Below, piece after piece: positions 51,722 through 64,000 of a stretch of 64,000 nucleotides of DNA. The stretch covers positions 562,501 to 626,500 of the forward strand of contig JAWDGP010004573.1 in NCBI GenBank assembly GCA_033675545.1, read 5' to 3'. A program made the position numbers and the translations under genes. A model generated the notes under the pieces. That model was given only the letters and a program-made list of their open reading frames with translations. It was not told where the DNA came from and searched no databases. The DNA comes from Elysia crispata. Taxonomy: Eukaryota; Mollusca; Gastropoda; Plakobranchidae. Each line of letters starts with the position of its first letter. Position 1 is the stretch's first letter.

Positions 51722-53659
51722 TCAATCCACCTCCTCAATAGTAGGTCCACCTCCTCCTCCACCTCCTCCACCTCCTCTACCTACTCCTCCGAAATTACTA
51801 CAGGACGCCCCTGGGCAATTGCCAGAGCCCCAAAGTTTGGACATGATGGTACTGCAGGCCTGTTGCACTTGCTTCAAACGGTCCTCTAGCTCCTCTTTTT
51901 CAGCCAGGGTATTTGAGTCCAGCCAGCTAATAGTGTCTGTACAAGCTTTGAGTACGGTATCTCTGTCCGTGGCAGATAGTTTAGTACCCGCCTCGTCGAC
52001 TGCCTGCTTCACAGCGTACACATAGGTCTCCAGCTTGTTTTTAGCCTCCAAGCGTTGTCGTTGCTTCTCGTCTTCCACTTTGTACTTTTCCGCATCGGCC
52101 AGCATTTTGTCTATCTCTGACTGAGTCAGACGGCCTTTGTCGTTTCTGATGGTGATATGACTGGACTTTCCAGTGCTCTTGTCTTGGGCCGTTACGTTGA
52201 GGATCCCATTGGCATCGATGTCGAAGGATACTTCAATTTGTGGTATGCCTCTCGGTGCAGGTGGGATTCCTGTCAAGTGAAAACTGCCCAGCAGGTTGTT
52301 GTCTTTGGTCATGGTTCGTTCACCTTCGAATACCTGAATATCTACGCCTGGCTGGTTGTCCGCATAGGTGCTGAATATTTGAGAGGTCTTTGTGGGAATA
52401 GTTACACCCCTTTTAACCAACGTGGTCATCACCGCGCCAGCAGTTTCAATACCGAGAGAAAGAGGTGTCACATCAACCAGCAATACGTCTCTGATGGCGT
52501 CACTTGTGTCCCCAGAGAGAATGGCTGCCTGTACAGCTGCACCATAGGCCACAGCTTCGTCTGGGTTGATGGACTTGTTCAATTCCTTTCCATTGAAGAA
52601 ATCCATGAGGAGCTTTTGCACTTTTGGAATCCGTGTAGAGCCACCTACGAGTACTACTTCATGAATCTTGGCTTTGTCAAGTTTGGCGTCTCTCAGTGCT
52701 GACTCTACTGGTTGCAGAGTGTTTCGGAACAAATCTCCACACAACTCCTCAAAACGCGCTCTTGATACTTTTGTATAAAAATCAATGCCCTCGAATAAGG
52801 AATCGACTTCCAGTGATGCCTCGGTGCTGCTTGACAAAGTTCTTTTCGCCCGCTCACAAGCTGTGCGGAGGCGTCTTATTGCTCTCGGGTTGTTGCTGAT
52901 GTCCTTGTTGTTTTTCCTCTTGAATTCCTGCGTGAAATGTGAGACAAGACGATTATCAAAATCCTCTCCTCCCAAATGAGTATCGCCAGCCGTGGATTTC
53001 ACCTCAAACAAAGATCCTTCATCTATGGTTAGAATACTGACATCAAAAGTTCCGCCCCCAAGATCGAAAATCAAGACGTTTATCTCTCCTCTGTGACCTT
53101 TATCTAGTCCATATGCCAAAGCAGCTGCCGTTGGTTCATTGATTATCCTCAGGACATTAAGTCCAGAGATGGCTCCTGCATCTTTCGTGGCTTGCCGTTG
53201 AGAATCATTGAAGTATGCTGGTACAGTGATGACTGCATCTGTAACATTCTTTCCTAAGTAACCTTCAGCCGTCTCTTTCATTTTTGACAGAACCATCGAG
53301 CTGATTTCCTCTGGGGTAAACACTTTAGATTGACCTTTGTATTCGGCTTTGATCTTGGGTCGGCCATCTGTCTGAACAACTGTAAACGGCCAAAGCTTCA
53401 TGTCGCTCTGTACCGAAGGTTCATTGAACTTTCTACCGATAAGCCGCTTTGCATCGAAAATAGTATTATTAGGATTAAAGGCTGCTTGATTCTTTGCTGG
53501 GTCGCCCACCAAACGCTCTGTATCCGTGAAGGCGACATAGCTGGGCGTGGTTCGGTTTCCCTGGTCGTTGGCTATGATCTCGACTTTCCCATGCTGGAAT
53601 ACGCCCACGCATGAGTAAGTTGTACCTAAATCGATACCGATAGCAGGAGCTTTTGGCAT
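51722..53659 (-). CDS. HSP70: Cytosolic heat-shock protein 70, intronless
   Basis: ATP-driven chaperone that binds exposed hydrophobic peptides and works with J-domain and nucleotide-exchange partners in the cytosol and nucleus. 645 residues, close to the family norm. The nucleotide-binding domain carries the three signatures: IDLGTTYS (9-16), [14 protein letters not shown] (197-210) and [15 protein letters not shown] (335-349). The interdomain linker [13 protein letters not shown] is at 391-403, and the substrate-binding domain and helical lid run to ~610. The C-terminus ends EEVD, the TPR-cochaperone motif, so it is cytosolic rather than ER or mitochondrial. Absence of introns is typical of stress-inducible copies. 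Odd features: the tail before EEVD is [15 protein letters not shown] plus a run of ten Gly, with two cysteines and no GGMP repeats. The start has A at -3. The frame is intact, so it looks functional. Confidence 0.98.
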   Translation of the reverse strand: MPKAPAIGIDLGTTYSCVGVFQHGKVEIIANDQGNRTTPSYVAFTDTERLVGDPAKNQAAFNPNNTIFDAKRLIGRKFNEPSVQSDMKLWPFTVVQTDGRPKIKAEYKGQSKVFTPEEISSMVLSKMKETAEGYLGKNVTDAVITVPAYFNDSQRQATKDAGAISGLNVLRIINEPTAAALAYGLDKGHRGEINVLIFDLGGGTFDVSILTIDEGSLFEVKSTAGDTHLGGEDFDNRLVSHFTQEFKRKNNKDISNNPRAIRRLRTACERAKRTLSSSTEASLEVDSLFEGIDFYTKVSRARFEELCGDLFRNTLQPVESALRDAKLDKAKIHEVVLVGGSTRIPKVQKLLMDFFNGKELNKSINPDEAVAYGAAVQAAILSGDTSDAIRDVLLVDVTPLSLGIETAGAVMTTLVKRGVTIPTKTSQIFSTYADNQPGVDIQVFEGERTMTKDNNLLGSFHLTGIPPAPRGIPQIEVSFDIDANGILNVTAQDKSTGKSSHITIRNDKGRLTQSEIDKMLADAEKYKVEDEKQRQRLEAKNKLETYVYAVKQAVDEAGTKLSATDRDTVLKACTDTISWLDSNTLAEKEELEDRLKQVQQACSTIMSKLWGSGNCPGASCSNFGGVGRGGGGGGGGGGPTIEEVD

Positions 53660-54550
53660 CTTTATTTTTTAAATGGAAAGATATTCAAAATCAACGTTAG
53701 CATTGACTTTTAACAGCTTCAAATTGACCTTGCTGGTTTGGTTTTTTTTTTTTTTTTTTTAATTTGAAGTGCTGCAGAATATGAAAAATACCACAAAACA
53801 TTTGATAGAATCACAAAAAGAAAACCCCACAGGATTTCAAATTACTGAATAATATTATTACACTTTAGTTCCCCTGAAAAGTTCTAAATGGTGACTCCTT
53901 GTTTTCTCTCATTTATTAACGTATTCATTAAACATTGCGCAAAAGCTGTGCAGGAAAGGACAGACAAAAACTGTACATACAATCATTTTATGATTGAACT
54001 TTGTAACTATCGTTAGCGGTTGTGAGTAACAAAATTTGATAATTTTACTTTCACATCAATAGCTTTATTCTCCAACTCTAAAAACAACAACAAAATTCTA
54101 TTTTCATAAAAAAAAATGTTTTAGGCCTTTGATATATTGAAATATGATAACACATACAATTACGTCAGTTGTGATGAGCTACCAGATCATATTTACGATC
54201 CACTTGAGAATTCTAAAGTACATCATATGCTATTGACTGTATATATGTAAAAAGCATCCTCAAAACAGAGAAAAAAAAATAAAAACACAAAAATCACTTT
54301 AAAAGCACTCCACAAAACATTCTTCGAGTTAACATTTTTTTTCGCTTTATTAATATTTGGAACTCTCTTGGAACTTGTCACACCCATTAACATTTTTTGA
54401 GATTATGTCGATTTTCACTTTTTATGGAAAGTGTAATCCATGCTAAAAATGTTAAAATAAACCACTCCCTTACATGAACATATTTCAATGCTACATAACT
54501 TTTTTTTTTTATTGAAAGTCACGAGATGATATACATATAAACGATCATTA

Positions 54551-54558
54551 TTCAAGAA
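54551..54558. promoter_or_regulatory. Candidate heat-shock element upstream of HSP70
   Basis: TTCAAGAA (TTCnnGAA), about 0.9 kb upstream of the HSP70 start. Other inverted GAA/TTC pairs occur at 55573-55580 (TTCCAGAA) and 55657-55664 (GAATTTTC). A TATAAAAG on the minus strand lies at 55131-55138. None forms a perfect three-unit element near the start codon, so the promoter is not placed. Confidence 0.2.
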
Positions 54559-56652
54559 AGTCGATTTAAAATGGAATGGCCATCCTACTTCAGATTTTAA
54601 CGTTTAAAGATCTTCCCTCCCCCAGTTAGAATAAAAAAATCAGCTTTGGATTTCACTATATTATATTCTGTAAAAACAAATCTACCATCTTTTCAGAAGC
54701 TTTTTAACATATGATCTCTTTATTACTATGAGTTAAAAATATATTGTTCACGTTTGATGATGATTTTTTTACAGACTGCATTATTCTAGATTTGAAATAT
54801 GAGCTCATAATAAATACAAAATTGAGGTCTTCTCTTAAACCATAGGCCTACTAGGTAAAATATCCATACATAACCTACCATGCCAGACTGCACCGCCTTA
54901 CATGGATCTATTATTTAAAAAAAAATTCTGTAGACAGGGAGTATGTATCCTGAACCCCAATTTGAATGAAAAATTGCTTTGGTGAACTTTTAACGAAATG
55001 AAGTGCAATGCAGTCTAGTATGTGAAGGTTCTGTAATTAAATCAGTAAATAGTCCTAACTGTAGATTTGCGATATAGAATGTGAAAAAAAAATAAATCTA
55101 GTAAGAAAGATAGATGTATTTCAAATTTCTCTTTTATAGTTCTTGCTTATGGGAATTATTTTCTGGAGTTCTTCATTGATGCCACGTTATTCGCATGAAA
55201 TTGCAGTATATCACGCCCAGATCTAGATCTAGATCTTTTAAAAGAGCTCAATTTAGGAAAAAAAAGTATCTTGAACTCGATTTAGCAGTTGTAAATAACT
55301 TTGTATTACCCTTTTTAAATTATTTTACAAATCTTAACTCAAGTTTTAGTGTTGCCAACACATGCTTGTAAATGACAGTCAACCCCCAAAGACTATAAAA
55401 TTATCTAGTTTATTCTGTTGCTTCTGTTTTCGCTAACGGATGAACTTGCAGCATTGTCGCCGTCAACTGAAAGATAGGAATTGGTATGCAACAAGTTTTT
55501 ACATGCCTTGCTCAGCTGTTACTATTTTTCCCCAAAAAAATGGTGTAGCTTTTACATAGTGATGCGCATTTCTTCCAGAATCTATCCACCCTTCCGATGT
55601 TATGTAAAGTAAAGTAACTAGGCAACAATGATGGAGAAAAGGAAAAGTTACCGTTGGAATTTTCTCATTCGCATTTCTTCATATAGGGTACCAGACCTCA
55701 AAATCTGATTGTATTTTTATCACTTGTAAATTATTATTTTGAGGTTTTTAAAAAGATGGATCAACATCGGTTAGCGTCTAGCCACTCTATTTCGTGACTT
55801 GACTGAACATCTTTATTTAGATCTTAATCTGAGTGTGAAAGGAGATTTCAGAAAGAGGAACTATACCAGGTATCTTGGTGTGGTCTTTGCGAATTATTTA
55901 GATATTCTAATTGGCCGCACTTAAATGATTGTTGTCCTTTTCATGTTGTTTTTTTTATGTGTCTGGAACCCTCTTTTTTCTCTCGTATCACCGCTAAGGT
56001 CAAAGGTGTTATAATTATGGTCGCCACAAAGGTCTTCTCAGCCCTATATACTCACACCTTGGGTCTTTAATGAGATTAAATAGAGTAAAGCAGACTGTAA
56101 AAATCAGAAAACGAAAAAAAGAAAAAAATGTCAAGTCTACCGAAGTATACAGTATATTGCATTATTGATAACATGTCATTTATATATCAAAAGTGGAATC
56201 TAACTATTAGACAAATGACTGATCTCTGTTTAGAATTTCGAAAGTTCAATTTTGTGAATATTAGATCAGGATAATAGGCCTAAGTTGGATTTTACCCTGC
56301 CTCTGATATCTAAAATTTAAAAATTTTAACTGAACTTCAATAACCTTCTGACATTGTGATTTCCTTTGAATGTATTCTGTATCCAGAATTAAAATAAAAT
56401 GTTTACATGACTGTTTTATCAAAAAGAATTCGTTTAAAATGTTTTAACAACGTGACCATGTGAAATACCAAAAAGAAATACATCTGTATCCAAAAATATG
56501 CGGAGGCACATATTTTTTAGTTTCTTCGGTATAATCTAAGAACTTTCAAGGTTTCAATAACCAGGTTTTCGTTTTTCACTTTAATTTAAAGTGCGTATGT
56601 TATCAAAGAGATACACCAGATTTATGATATCAAATAAAGATACTGTTTACTC

Positions 56653-56790
<138 letters not shown>

Positions 56791-56814
56791 AAATAGTAGC
56801 AATAGTAGAAATAG

Positions 56815-56818
<4 letters not shown>

Positions 56819-56870
<52 letters not shown>

Positions 56871-56885
56871 GGGGAGAGAGAGAGC
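56819..56885. repeat. (AG)n - G14 - (AG)n compound repeat
   Basis: About 21 AG units, a 14-base G run, then a few more AG units. Same architecture as 48940-48996. Confidence 0.95.
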
Positions 56886-59800
56886 TAGAAACAAAGAACA
56901 GAAATCTTTTTCATGACAATCTATCAACTTGACCGACAGTCTGTTAAAAGGGAAGATGTGATAAGAACCATACTGCAAATTAAGTCGAACCCAATTATAT
57001 CCCTTGTGTTGGCAGCAATTAAATCTTAGAAATGTTATGGTAACTTGTGACATATTTCTGGCTTTGTCCAAAATACTCAACTTTGAACAGCTTATTAAGA
57101 AAGATATTATTAAAATTACAAAAGAAATCGCCTTAACCTAGATTTCACTTCTAAATATTTGCTGTCGAGAATTGCAAATTGAAAAGAATCCTATGGTTCA
57201 TGAAGGCTGTGACATCTTGTTGCTATGCTCCTAATTTCCTAAAGATCGATGGATATAGATTATCTTTTTTTTTTTTTAAATTAGGTTTATCACCGACCAT
57301 TTAGTAAAACTCTTATGGGAAGTTAATTGGGATATATCACCCATAATCACTTAGTGAACTTTTTCATTGACAGAATAAATATTATATTACACTTAAAAAT
57401 GTGTCAGATACATGTTTCAAACAAACGTGCCCAAAATATTTGAAATGGAACAATAAGTGAGATTGCTCTTTTATTTTAAATTTTATTCTGTTTTTATGAA
57501 AGTCTTGATTTCACGATTTGTAAAATTTTCTGCTTTCAGAATATATTTAGTTATCTCTCTTCTCAGGGAAACCTCGCAAGACTGCAATGATTGGAACAAA
57601 ATTTATTTTAATCTCAAAAGCATTGAAAAGAAACGCCCATGATCAAAATAATTATTTATTAGAAATCAAGACAGGAAAAAAATAAAAACAAAACAAAAAC
57701 AATGATTGTGAAGAGTCTAATCGACGATTTTATTTATTATGCATATGGCGTTTTTATGATTGCTGAACATGCAAGAACTATCTGTTGCGTTAGAAAGAAT
57801 TCTGCTTTTCTTCCAAAATACTTTGATTTCCCCCTTCCATAGAACCCATCAAGTTCAATCGGATCTTTGTTTACCTGCAAGATAGTAAAATCTAAATCTC
57901 ACAACTTCAATCGTTTGGCCTTGTTAAGATCATAATTCACGGTTTTCATTATAAACATTGACCAACAAAATGTGATCAACAAATTTTCATTCTCTTTACT
58001 AATTGGTCATTAATGTGGCAAGAAGCAAAAGTTACCGTTCAATGTCATCTGAAAGTCCACCTCTACCCACGATAAATTATCTCTCTGTACTTATTTAAAC
58101 AAAAAAAAAAGTGTGGGTATCAGGGGAAAAAACGCTTGAAATGAATAAAGAAATAAATTTTAACTCCTTGGGCACATGTGTAAACTATGGTCAACTTGAA
58201 TCAAATCAATGACAACTTACAGGCAAAGACTGTTTGAATTTTATGCGCAAACCGCCAAGTTAACAAGTTACAGGCTAAAACCCGTGATGTAGAGGTCTTA
58301 AAAAAGAGTTAGCTTTTTCTTCACTTAAAAAAAAGTCAGGGCAAGATACCCGGAATGCTTTTTTATGTTGATTTTTCGCCATTCTAACTGTCAAAAAAGG
58401 AGATCTGGGGTAAAGTACGTATACAACAGCTTTCTCGAGATTTAGAGCATACTGGACCTACGCTGTAGTTATTGCCTTTCGTTATACGGCAATAAGCGAA
58501 ACCCACGGTATGAAACAAAAGGCATCCGTTTCAGTTGTCGATAATAAATCTATGTATCCGGTGTTTGCGACGTTTCTCTCATTTTTTAATGTTTTTTTTT
58601 TTTACTATATTGCGGTGATAATGATACTACATACGGGCGTGCCATTGTTTACAGAAATAGACACTGTTTATGTCTGTCAAAGAAATACACCTGCATTTAT
58701 TCACAATACAAGAGTTTTGAACCAAGTATATTTTATATATTGTTAAACTCTTTAAAGCATGAATTTGCAAGAATCGGATACGTTCACATTAATTGAAAAC
58801 TAAACGCTTAATTGCGAAATTACAATCATTGACCGATTAATTTAAACCAGAAAACAAAGCCATGCTAATTGCAAAGCAGCGCTGATTTGTTATTCAAACA
58901 AAAGGACAAGATCTTTTCAACACAAACACTATTTAGATTTATATCAGTTGAGCAGACAACTGCCGACATTGACTTTATCCAAAAACTTGTCAGCGTGAGA
59001 ATCGTAATTACTAATAGAGACGTCACTATTATCAGAACAGTGGTTGTTTCTGCCATCAGTGCGAGCGTACTGAACATCATCTTCACTCTCTTATTGCCAT
59101 GTGAATGAACCAGACGGCATCAAAGTCTTACTGGAAAGAACAGGCATTACAATTAATTTTGATGAGTGTAATGAGTATGAGAAAAGCAAATGAGCTATAG
59201 TTATTATAAAACAATTATCTAAATATTACATCTGTACATCAGTCATGGGACCGTTACTGATCAAGTTGCTTTAAATAATACTCAAAACTGAGATAATCAC
59301 TGTAATAATTATGTTGACTCTATAATCAATGCATTGGAATAAATCTTACTATGTTGTTAGTGATATAATTTTGCTTTTTGAAATACACCATACTTTGTTT
59401 TGGTTTATCATCATCAGTATAAGCACTTGGCCATCTTTCTGCTATAAATTTGTAGAGTAATAGAAGTACATGTCATAATAAACACCAAGTTCTTTACCTA
59501 TTGTCATAGTGTAAACATGAAACTTTTTAACCAGTATTACAACTTCGACCTGGCATTAAGTAAATTGATTTCTCTTCAAAGACAGTTTGATTTACTCTAA
59601 TGGCTGACAGGCTTTTTTTTTTTTTTTTTTTGCGACAGCCCTTTTCTAGGTATTCTGCTCAGGCTTATAGAGCCTGGATACTAGGGTCTACCTCAAGCAC
59701 GTATGCGGTAAAATAACCTTGATGTAATTTTTCCCTCTTAAATCAGTGTTTTGCAGTAGGGTCTTACTGACCCATCTTTATGTTTGACAAATTTAGAGGC

Positions 59801-62800
59801 AGGGAATTTGTGGTCTACGAAAGACAATAGATCAGAAAATGGCTAGGATAAAGAGGGTGCGTTGTTTGTAGAAACTGGAAGACAAAACTAGTGAAGAGCA
59901 GTCTACAACCCTAGTAGTTTTTAAGCTAGATGGTCGTGAACAAAAGCTAATAGTTATTGCCTCACTACCCCAGTCATGGAAATTTTGACTCAATCTTATA
60001 ATGCTACATATAGGAAGTGCATTTACAAGACATGGATTATTTCAGACCAGGCCCATGTTTTAAACTCGTGTGAAAGATGATGGAATGCTGACTTAGCAAT
60101 GTTTGAGTAATGCAATAGACACTTAAAAACATGCCAATCACGAGATAAGGCAAAGGGGTCAAGTTATGACTTTATGTGTCTCTCTAGCCTTCGATACACA
60201 TCATATCATCGTCCCAGAATCGCAGTTGTGTTTTTTTCTTTTGACTTAAATATAGACTGAATAAAGTGGTGCATTCACAATCCATGTATGTAAATCGATT
60301 AAACAGAAAAACACTGTTTCTCACGGTGATCGGTATGTCAGAATGATAGTTTGTCCGAAGTAGCTTAACTGCATACCTACACCATTCTTCTCGACACATG
60401 TGAGAAGAAAATACACCCATATAGGGAAATATTTTTACTTTAATCTTATTCCTCTTTCGTCGGTGATATGCCCTCTCCGTACTATCAGTCCGATTATATA
60501 CTGAGTGTGCTATTTTCAAACTTTAATTGACTTAAAAAAATGTGTAAACCCCTTCAACTTTGCAAATTTACCAAATTTATGTAAATCCTGTTAATTTTTT
60601 TTCAAACTCTCAAATCTTTTAGTGATAACATAAAAAAGCTCAGCATACTTGCTAAACTTTCCCAAGAGATGGTGATAATTAAAAAAGTAACAAGAACAGG
60701 TCTTTTCTCCTCGATAGTTACTCCAAAAATGGTTTAATCTCTAAATATCTAGAAGACTTCATATTCCAGTACGTCCGAACCAGTTCTAAACCTGACAGAA
60801 GGACACTAAATTGTTTCTTTTCCACCTTAGCGCCAATCATGTGATTTAAATGAGAAGTCCCTTCCAAATGCATATATAAAATGAATTTTATTTTTCTTTC
60901 TATAATCACCAGTAACATATGTTAATTCGCACTGCTTAGATTTAAGTTTATTTGATTTTAGGGTTGAACTAAATTTACTATATAAACGCAGCCATGTCTA
61001 ATGGTTACTTTTTGGAAGAAGTGAACAGCCCAAAAGAGACGGGATAATTAATCGCTTGGAACCAGTTTGGTAAGACATTTGTCTCCAATATTTAAGTACA
61101 GGTATAGTGTAAATTATAATAAAGATGAGGGAATTGAAGAAAGGTTCAAGGTCAAACCTGCCAATAAAGTACTGCGGCAGCTGCTGAGGATGGTCATTTG
61201 TCTCTAATATCAAAATTTACACATAGGCACACACATCCACATTCAAATGCAGAACATTTTTAACAAAGATAAAATATGAAAGGGGCTCTTCAAAGAAGGT
61301 TCGATTGAAGAAAGTATCAAAATGTCAGTAAAGGGAAAAGAAACGAACGAATGAATGAACAAACATTTTTAATTATCCCTTTTAAGTAACTACATAAAAA
61401 GAACATACAGAAGCAGAAATAGTGTTGATGTTTTCGGCGGTGATAATCTTGAAGCTACTTTTGTAGTACTTTATTTATTGTACCAATAGTAATATATAGA
61501 CTAAGACGTTTATTTATATTCAGCCTGGTTTAAGAATATTGCTGCTAACAGAAGGGAGGAGACAAAATATCGAATAATATTTGACTCAACCGACAAGTGA
61601 GTTATCTAGTAACCCATTCACATTAAGTGCAGTAAAGTATTTGGAGAGTTTTACCAATACACACAGTGATTATAAGAATTAAGATGAGATGAAGTGAAAG
61701 AATCTATGTCTCAATAAATCAAACACAATGTTAAACGAGAACCAAAATTGGGGGGCGAGTTCCCAGTTTAAACTTGATTATTTTGCTGTAGGTCTTATTT
61801 GATCAGCTCTTTACAATTTTCACTTGCATCACTCACAGTATGTCTTATTTTAAATCATTCAGCTCTTTAAAAAATACCATACGAACGGTAAATTGTGTAA
61901 ATGAGATAAACTCTCCTTTTTTTTGCGCGGGATAAATAGAGGGATGCTAGGGAAGTTGTTTTTTCATCCTTGATGATTATTACAAGAATATAGTATTCTC
62001 TGAACACTTGCTCAAGCAATTGACCCAAAAATTCGTATTATACTGGTACAAAAAAACAACAACAAAAAAAAAAAAAAACAAAAAAAAAAAAAACCGGTAC
62101 AGAGGCATTGATAAGTAAACTATATATTACAGAAGTTAGTGTTTTTGATGAAGGTACTCTTATTCTGCAAAGAACTGGATAATAGTATAGACATTAAAAC
62201 ATGGCGTCAGTTTTATCTGGCTCTCACATGCGAATATTACTGCTTGTTGATAAAGAGAAAATGAATACCATGTAGTAAAAGAATGAGCAACGGAGGGTGA
62301 GCATAGGGTACCCTCAAACTTTATAATGTGGTTTAGTTAAATGTAAAACATTTTAGTATTTTATGAAACGCACAAACATCTTTCTAATTTAGTCCAATAA
62401 AATATATACTTAGCATATGCATTTCTAAGGTAACTGAGGATGATAAACAATTATTGTTCTCACTCCTTTCAGTGCGTGCTCGAGGTATATAGAGTGAATG
62501 GTATGGGGTCTGTCACCTGTTGATATGCCACATTTGCTTGTAAAACGTACTTAGTTATTTTTGTTTTTCCATGATCTATTGTCTATTGATCGTAAAAATC
62601 TGACGACATATCAATTCAAGTGTTTTCTTGTTGTTGTTTTTTTTTTTTTTTTTTTTTTTGCATAATATTTATTTTAGCTTCTACTGTTTGCAACTTCTGG
62701 ATCCATATTTTACTAGAATAATGTTACTTCTCACAAGTCGAAATAACCTTGACTGTTGGAGTTAGACATGCATTTTTCTACCTTTGGTCTTTCTTTTCTT

Positions 62801-62903
62801 AATGTTGTGATTGGTAGCTCTTTTGGCGAAGTATTAAAAGAGAGTGATTGATCTCCAGTGATTAAGCCTTTTCGACATACAAGGTTGTTAAATTTCTGTA
62901 TTT

Positions 62904-63139
<236 letters not shown>

Positions 63140-63454
63140 TATATTAGATGTCGACATGTTCGTACTGACAAAAGAACCTTTACTATTATAGTAGATGCTG
63201 CAATAAAAGGAACAGATGCTGTATGCATATGGTAAGCTTTAAGCATTCGTCAGCAGCCCTAGACTAAACATAGTTTAAGTCTCAGGCTCGATTCAACGTC
63301 GAAGTAGTTTGATGGCAAAGCTTAGATTTATCGACACTGTAGATTTATAACACAACATGGATAAAGATGTCGTGCTGATATAATTTCTTATAAGGACATC
63401 AATTTTGGTTAATGTTAATTAAATATAAGTTCTAAATTTCTTTGACTGACTTAG

Positions 63455-63571
63455 AGCTAAACAGTGATAAAAAGAACATTTTTGTAGAAAAGTTCATTGA
63501 AAGATATGTAGAGAAATATAGGAGGAAGCCAGCCATCATAGAAAAGTCTCTGTTGTACTCTGGGAAATCGA
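63455..63571 (+). CDS. Candidate internal exon of an unknown gene
   Basis: 117 bp with acceptor TTTGACTGACTTAG and a consensus donor A|GTAAGT. Between them one frame is open and reads LNSDKKNIFVEKFIERYV then EKYRRKPAIIEKSLLYSGKS, a charged, probably helical segment. It starts two bases into a codon and ends phase 1. There is no ATG, which suits an internal exon. I do not recognise the protein, and no partner exon was found upstream; the gene may continue beyond 64000. Confidence 0.35.
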
Positions 63572-64000
63572 GTAAGTGATTCCAGTGGGATTTATGATCT
63601 AGAAAGTTTTAACCAGCTGCCTTTTTATTTGTATCTTTTTTACAATGACCTCCACAAAGGATCTACGAGTACAATAGGCTTTTTTAAGTTAACTAAGTAC
63701 TGATTTTTCTCCATTGACTTAATTCAACTTTTTATATTTCTGATCTAAAATTAGTAACGTTATGTTAAAAGTTAAAAGATTAAAGTTCAGAAGTTAAAAT
63801 CAGGATAAATCACAAACAAAAGCTGGACAAAGTTCAAGTCATTGGAAGGAATTGTTTGCAAACAGGTTTTATTGAATCGGATAAATTTTTCAATCAGCAT
63901 ACATAAAAATACGAATTTAGCTAACAGGATAAGAAGTAGACCTATTCAAATTATTGATCTTCATTTTAGATTTGTAAATTTAGATCTTTATCTCTTTCTT
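63572..64000. other. Right edge of window
   Basis: AT-rich sequence; intron if the 63455 exon is real. Nothing else recognised. Confidence 0.4.

Noticed and set aside
52157-52702. 181-codon plus-strand open frame inside HSP70
   Set aside because: Antisense shadow of the HSP70 coding sequence.
58865-59108. Overlapping 73- and 79-codon frames, one with a hydrophobic stretch
   Set aside because: No splice or domain support; hydrophobic residues are expected from AT-rich sequence.
59612-59720. Poly-T followed by GC-richer sequence, possible minus-strand SINE
   Set aside because: No A-box/B-box promoter and no target-site duplication could be identified.
60184-60519. 111-codon minus-strand frame
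   Set aside because: Longest non-repeat frame in the right-hand region, but it has no domain, no start support and no flanking exons.
61052-61216. 55-codon plus-strand frame ending EERFKVKPANKVLRQLL
   Set aside because: Plausible composition but no good acceptor and no neighbour; within chance for this region.

Overview
The window is AT-rich animal DNA with long introns, many microsatellites and three recognisable transposable-element families. The dispersed TAGATC and AGGCCTA hexamers, the intron sizes and the protein sequences suggest a mollusc, most likely a gastropod. That assignment is an inference, not something the sequence proves.

Three genes can be supported. (1) 3858-7890, plus strand: a short multi-exon gene for a Ser/Arg-rich protein of roughly 410-435 residues that I do not recognise. 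Its first three exons join in phase; the route into the last exon is unresolved. (2) 46499 down to 20079, minus strand: a complete 17-exon SCAF4/SCAF8 orthologue encoding about 1374 residues. It has an N-terminal domain that binds the RNA polymerase II CTD, an SR/RD-rich linker, an RRM, and a long Met/Gly/Asn/Pro-rich C-terminus. All splice junctions were checked for GT-AG and phase. A 9.6 kb stretch downstream of its stop (10440-20078) looks like an unusually long 3' UTR. (3) 53659 down to 51722, minus strand: an intronless cytosolic HSP70 of 645 residues ending in EEVD. One further exon-like segment on the plus strand (63455-63571) may belong to a gene that continues past the window.

Mobile DNA lies mainly in SCAF4/8 introns. 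Intron 1 has a well-preserved piggyBac element with both terminal inverted repeats and TTAA duplications (43961-46212). Intron 12 has an older, decayed piggyBac with only its right end (to 28681). Intron 9 has a 3'-end LINE reverse-transcriptase fragment (about 31928-32660). Intron 16 has one end of a pogo/Tigger-like element. The three coding elements all run antisense to the host gene. No retrovirus-like or Polinton-like element, CRISPR array or tRNA/rRNA gene was seen.

The remainder is intergenic DNA: 1-3857, 7891-10440, 46500-51721 and 53660-63454. It holds long (TTA)n, (CT)n, (CTA)n, (AG)nGn and (TAG)n arrays and two imperfect tandem duplications, but no convincing gene.
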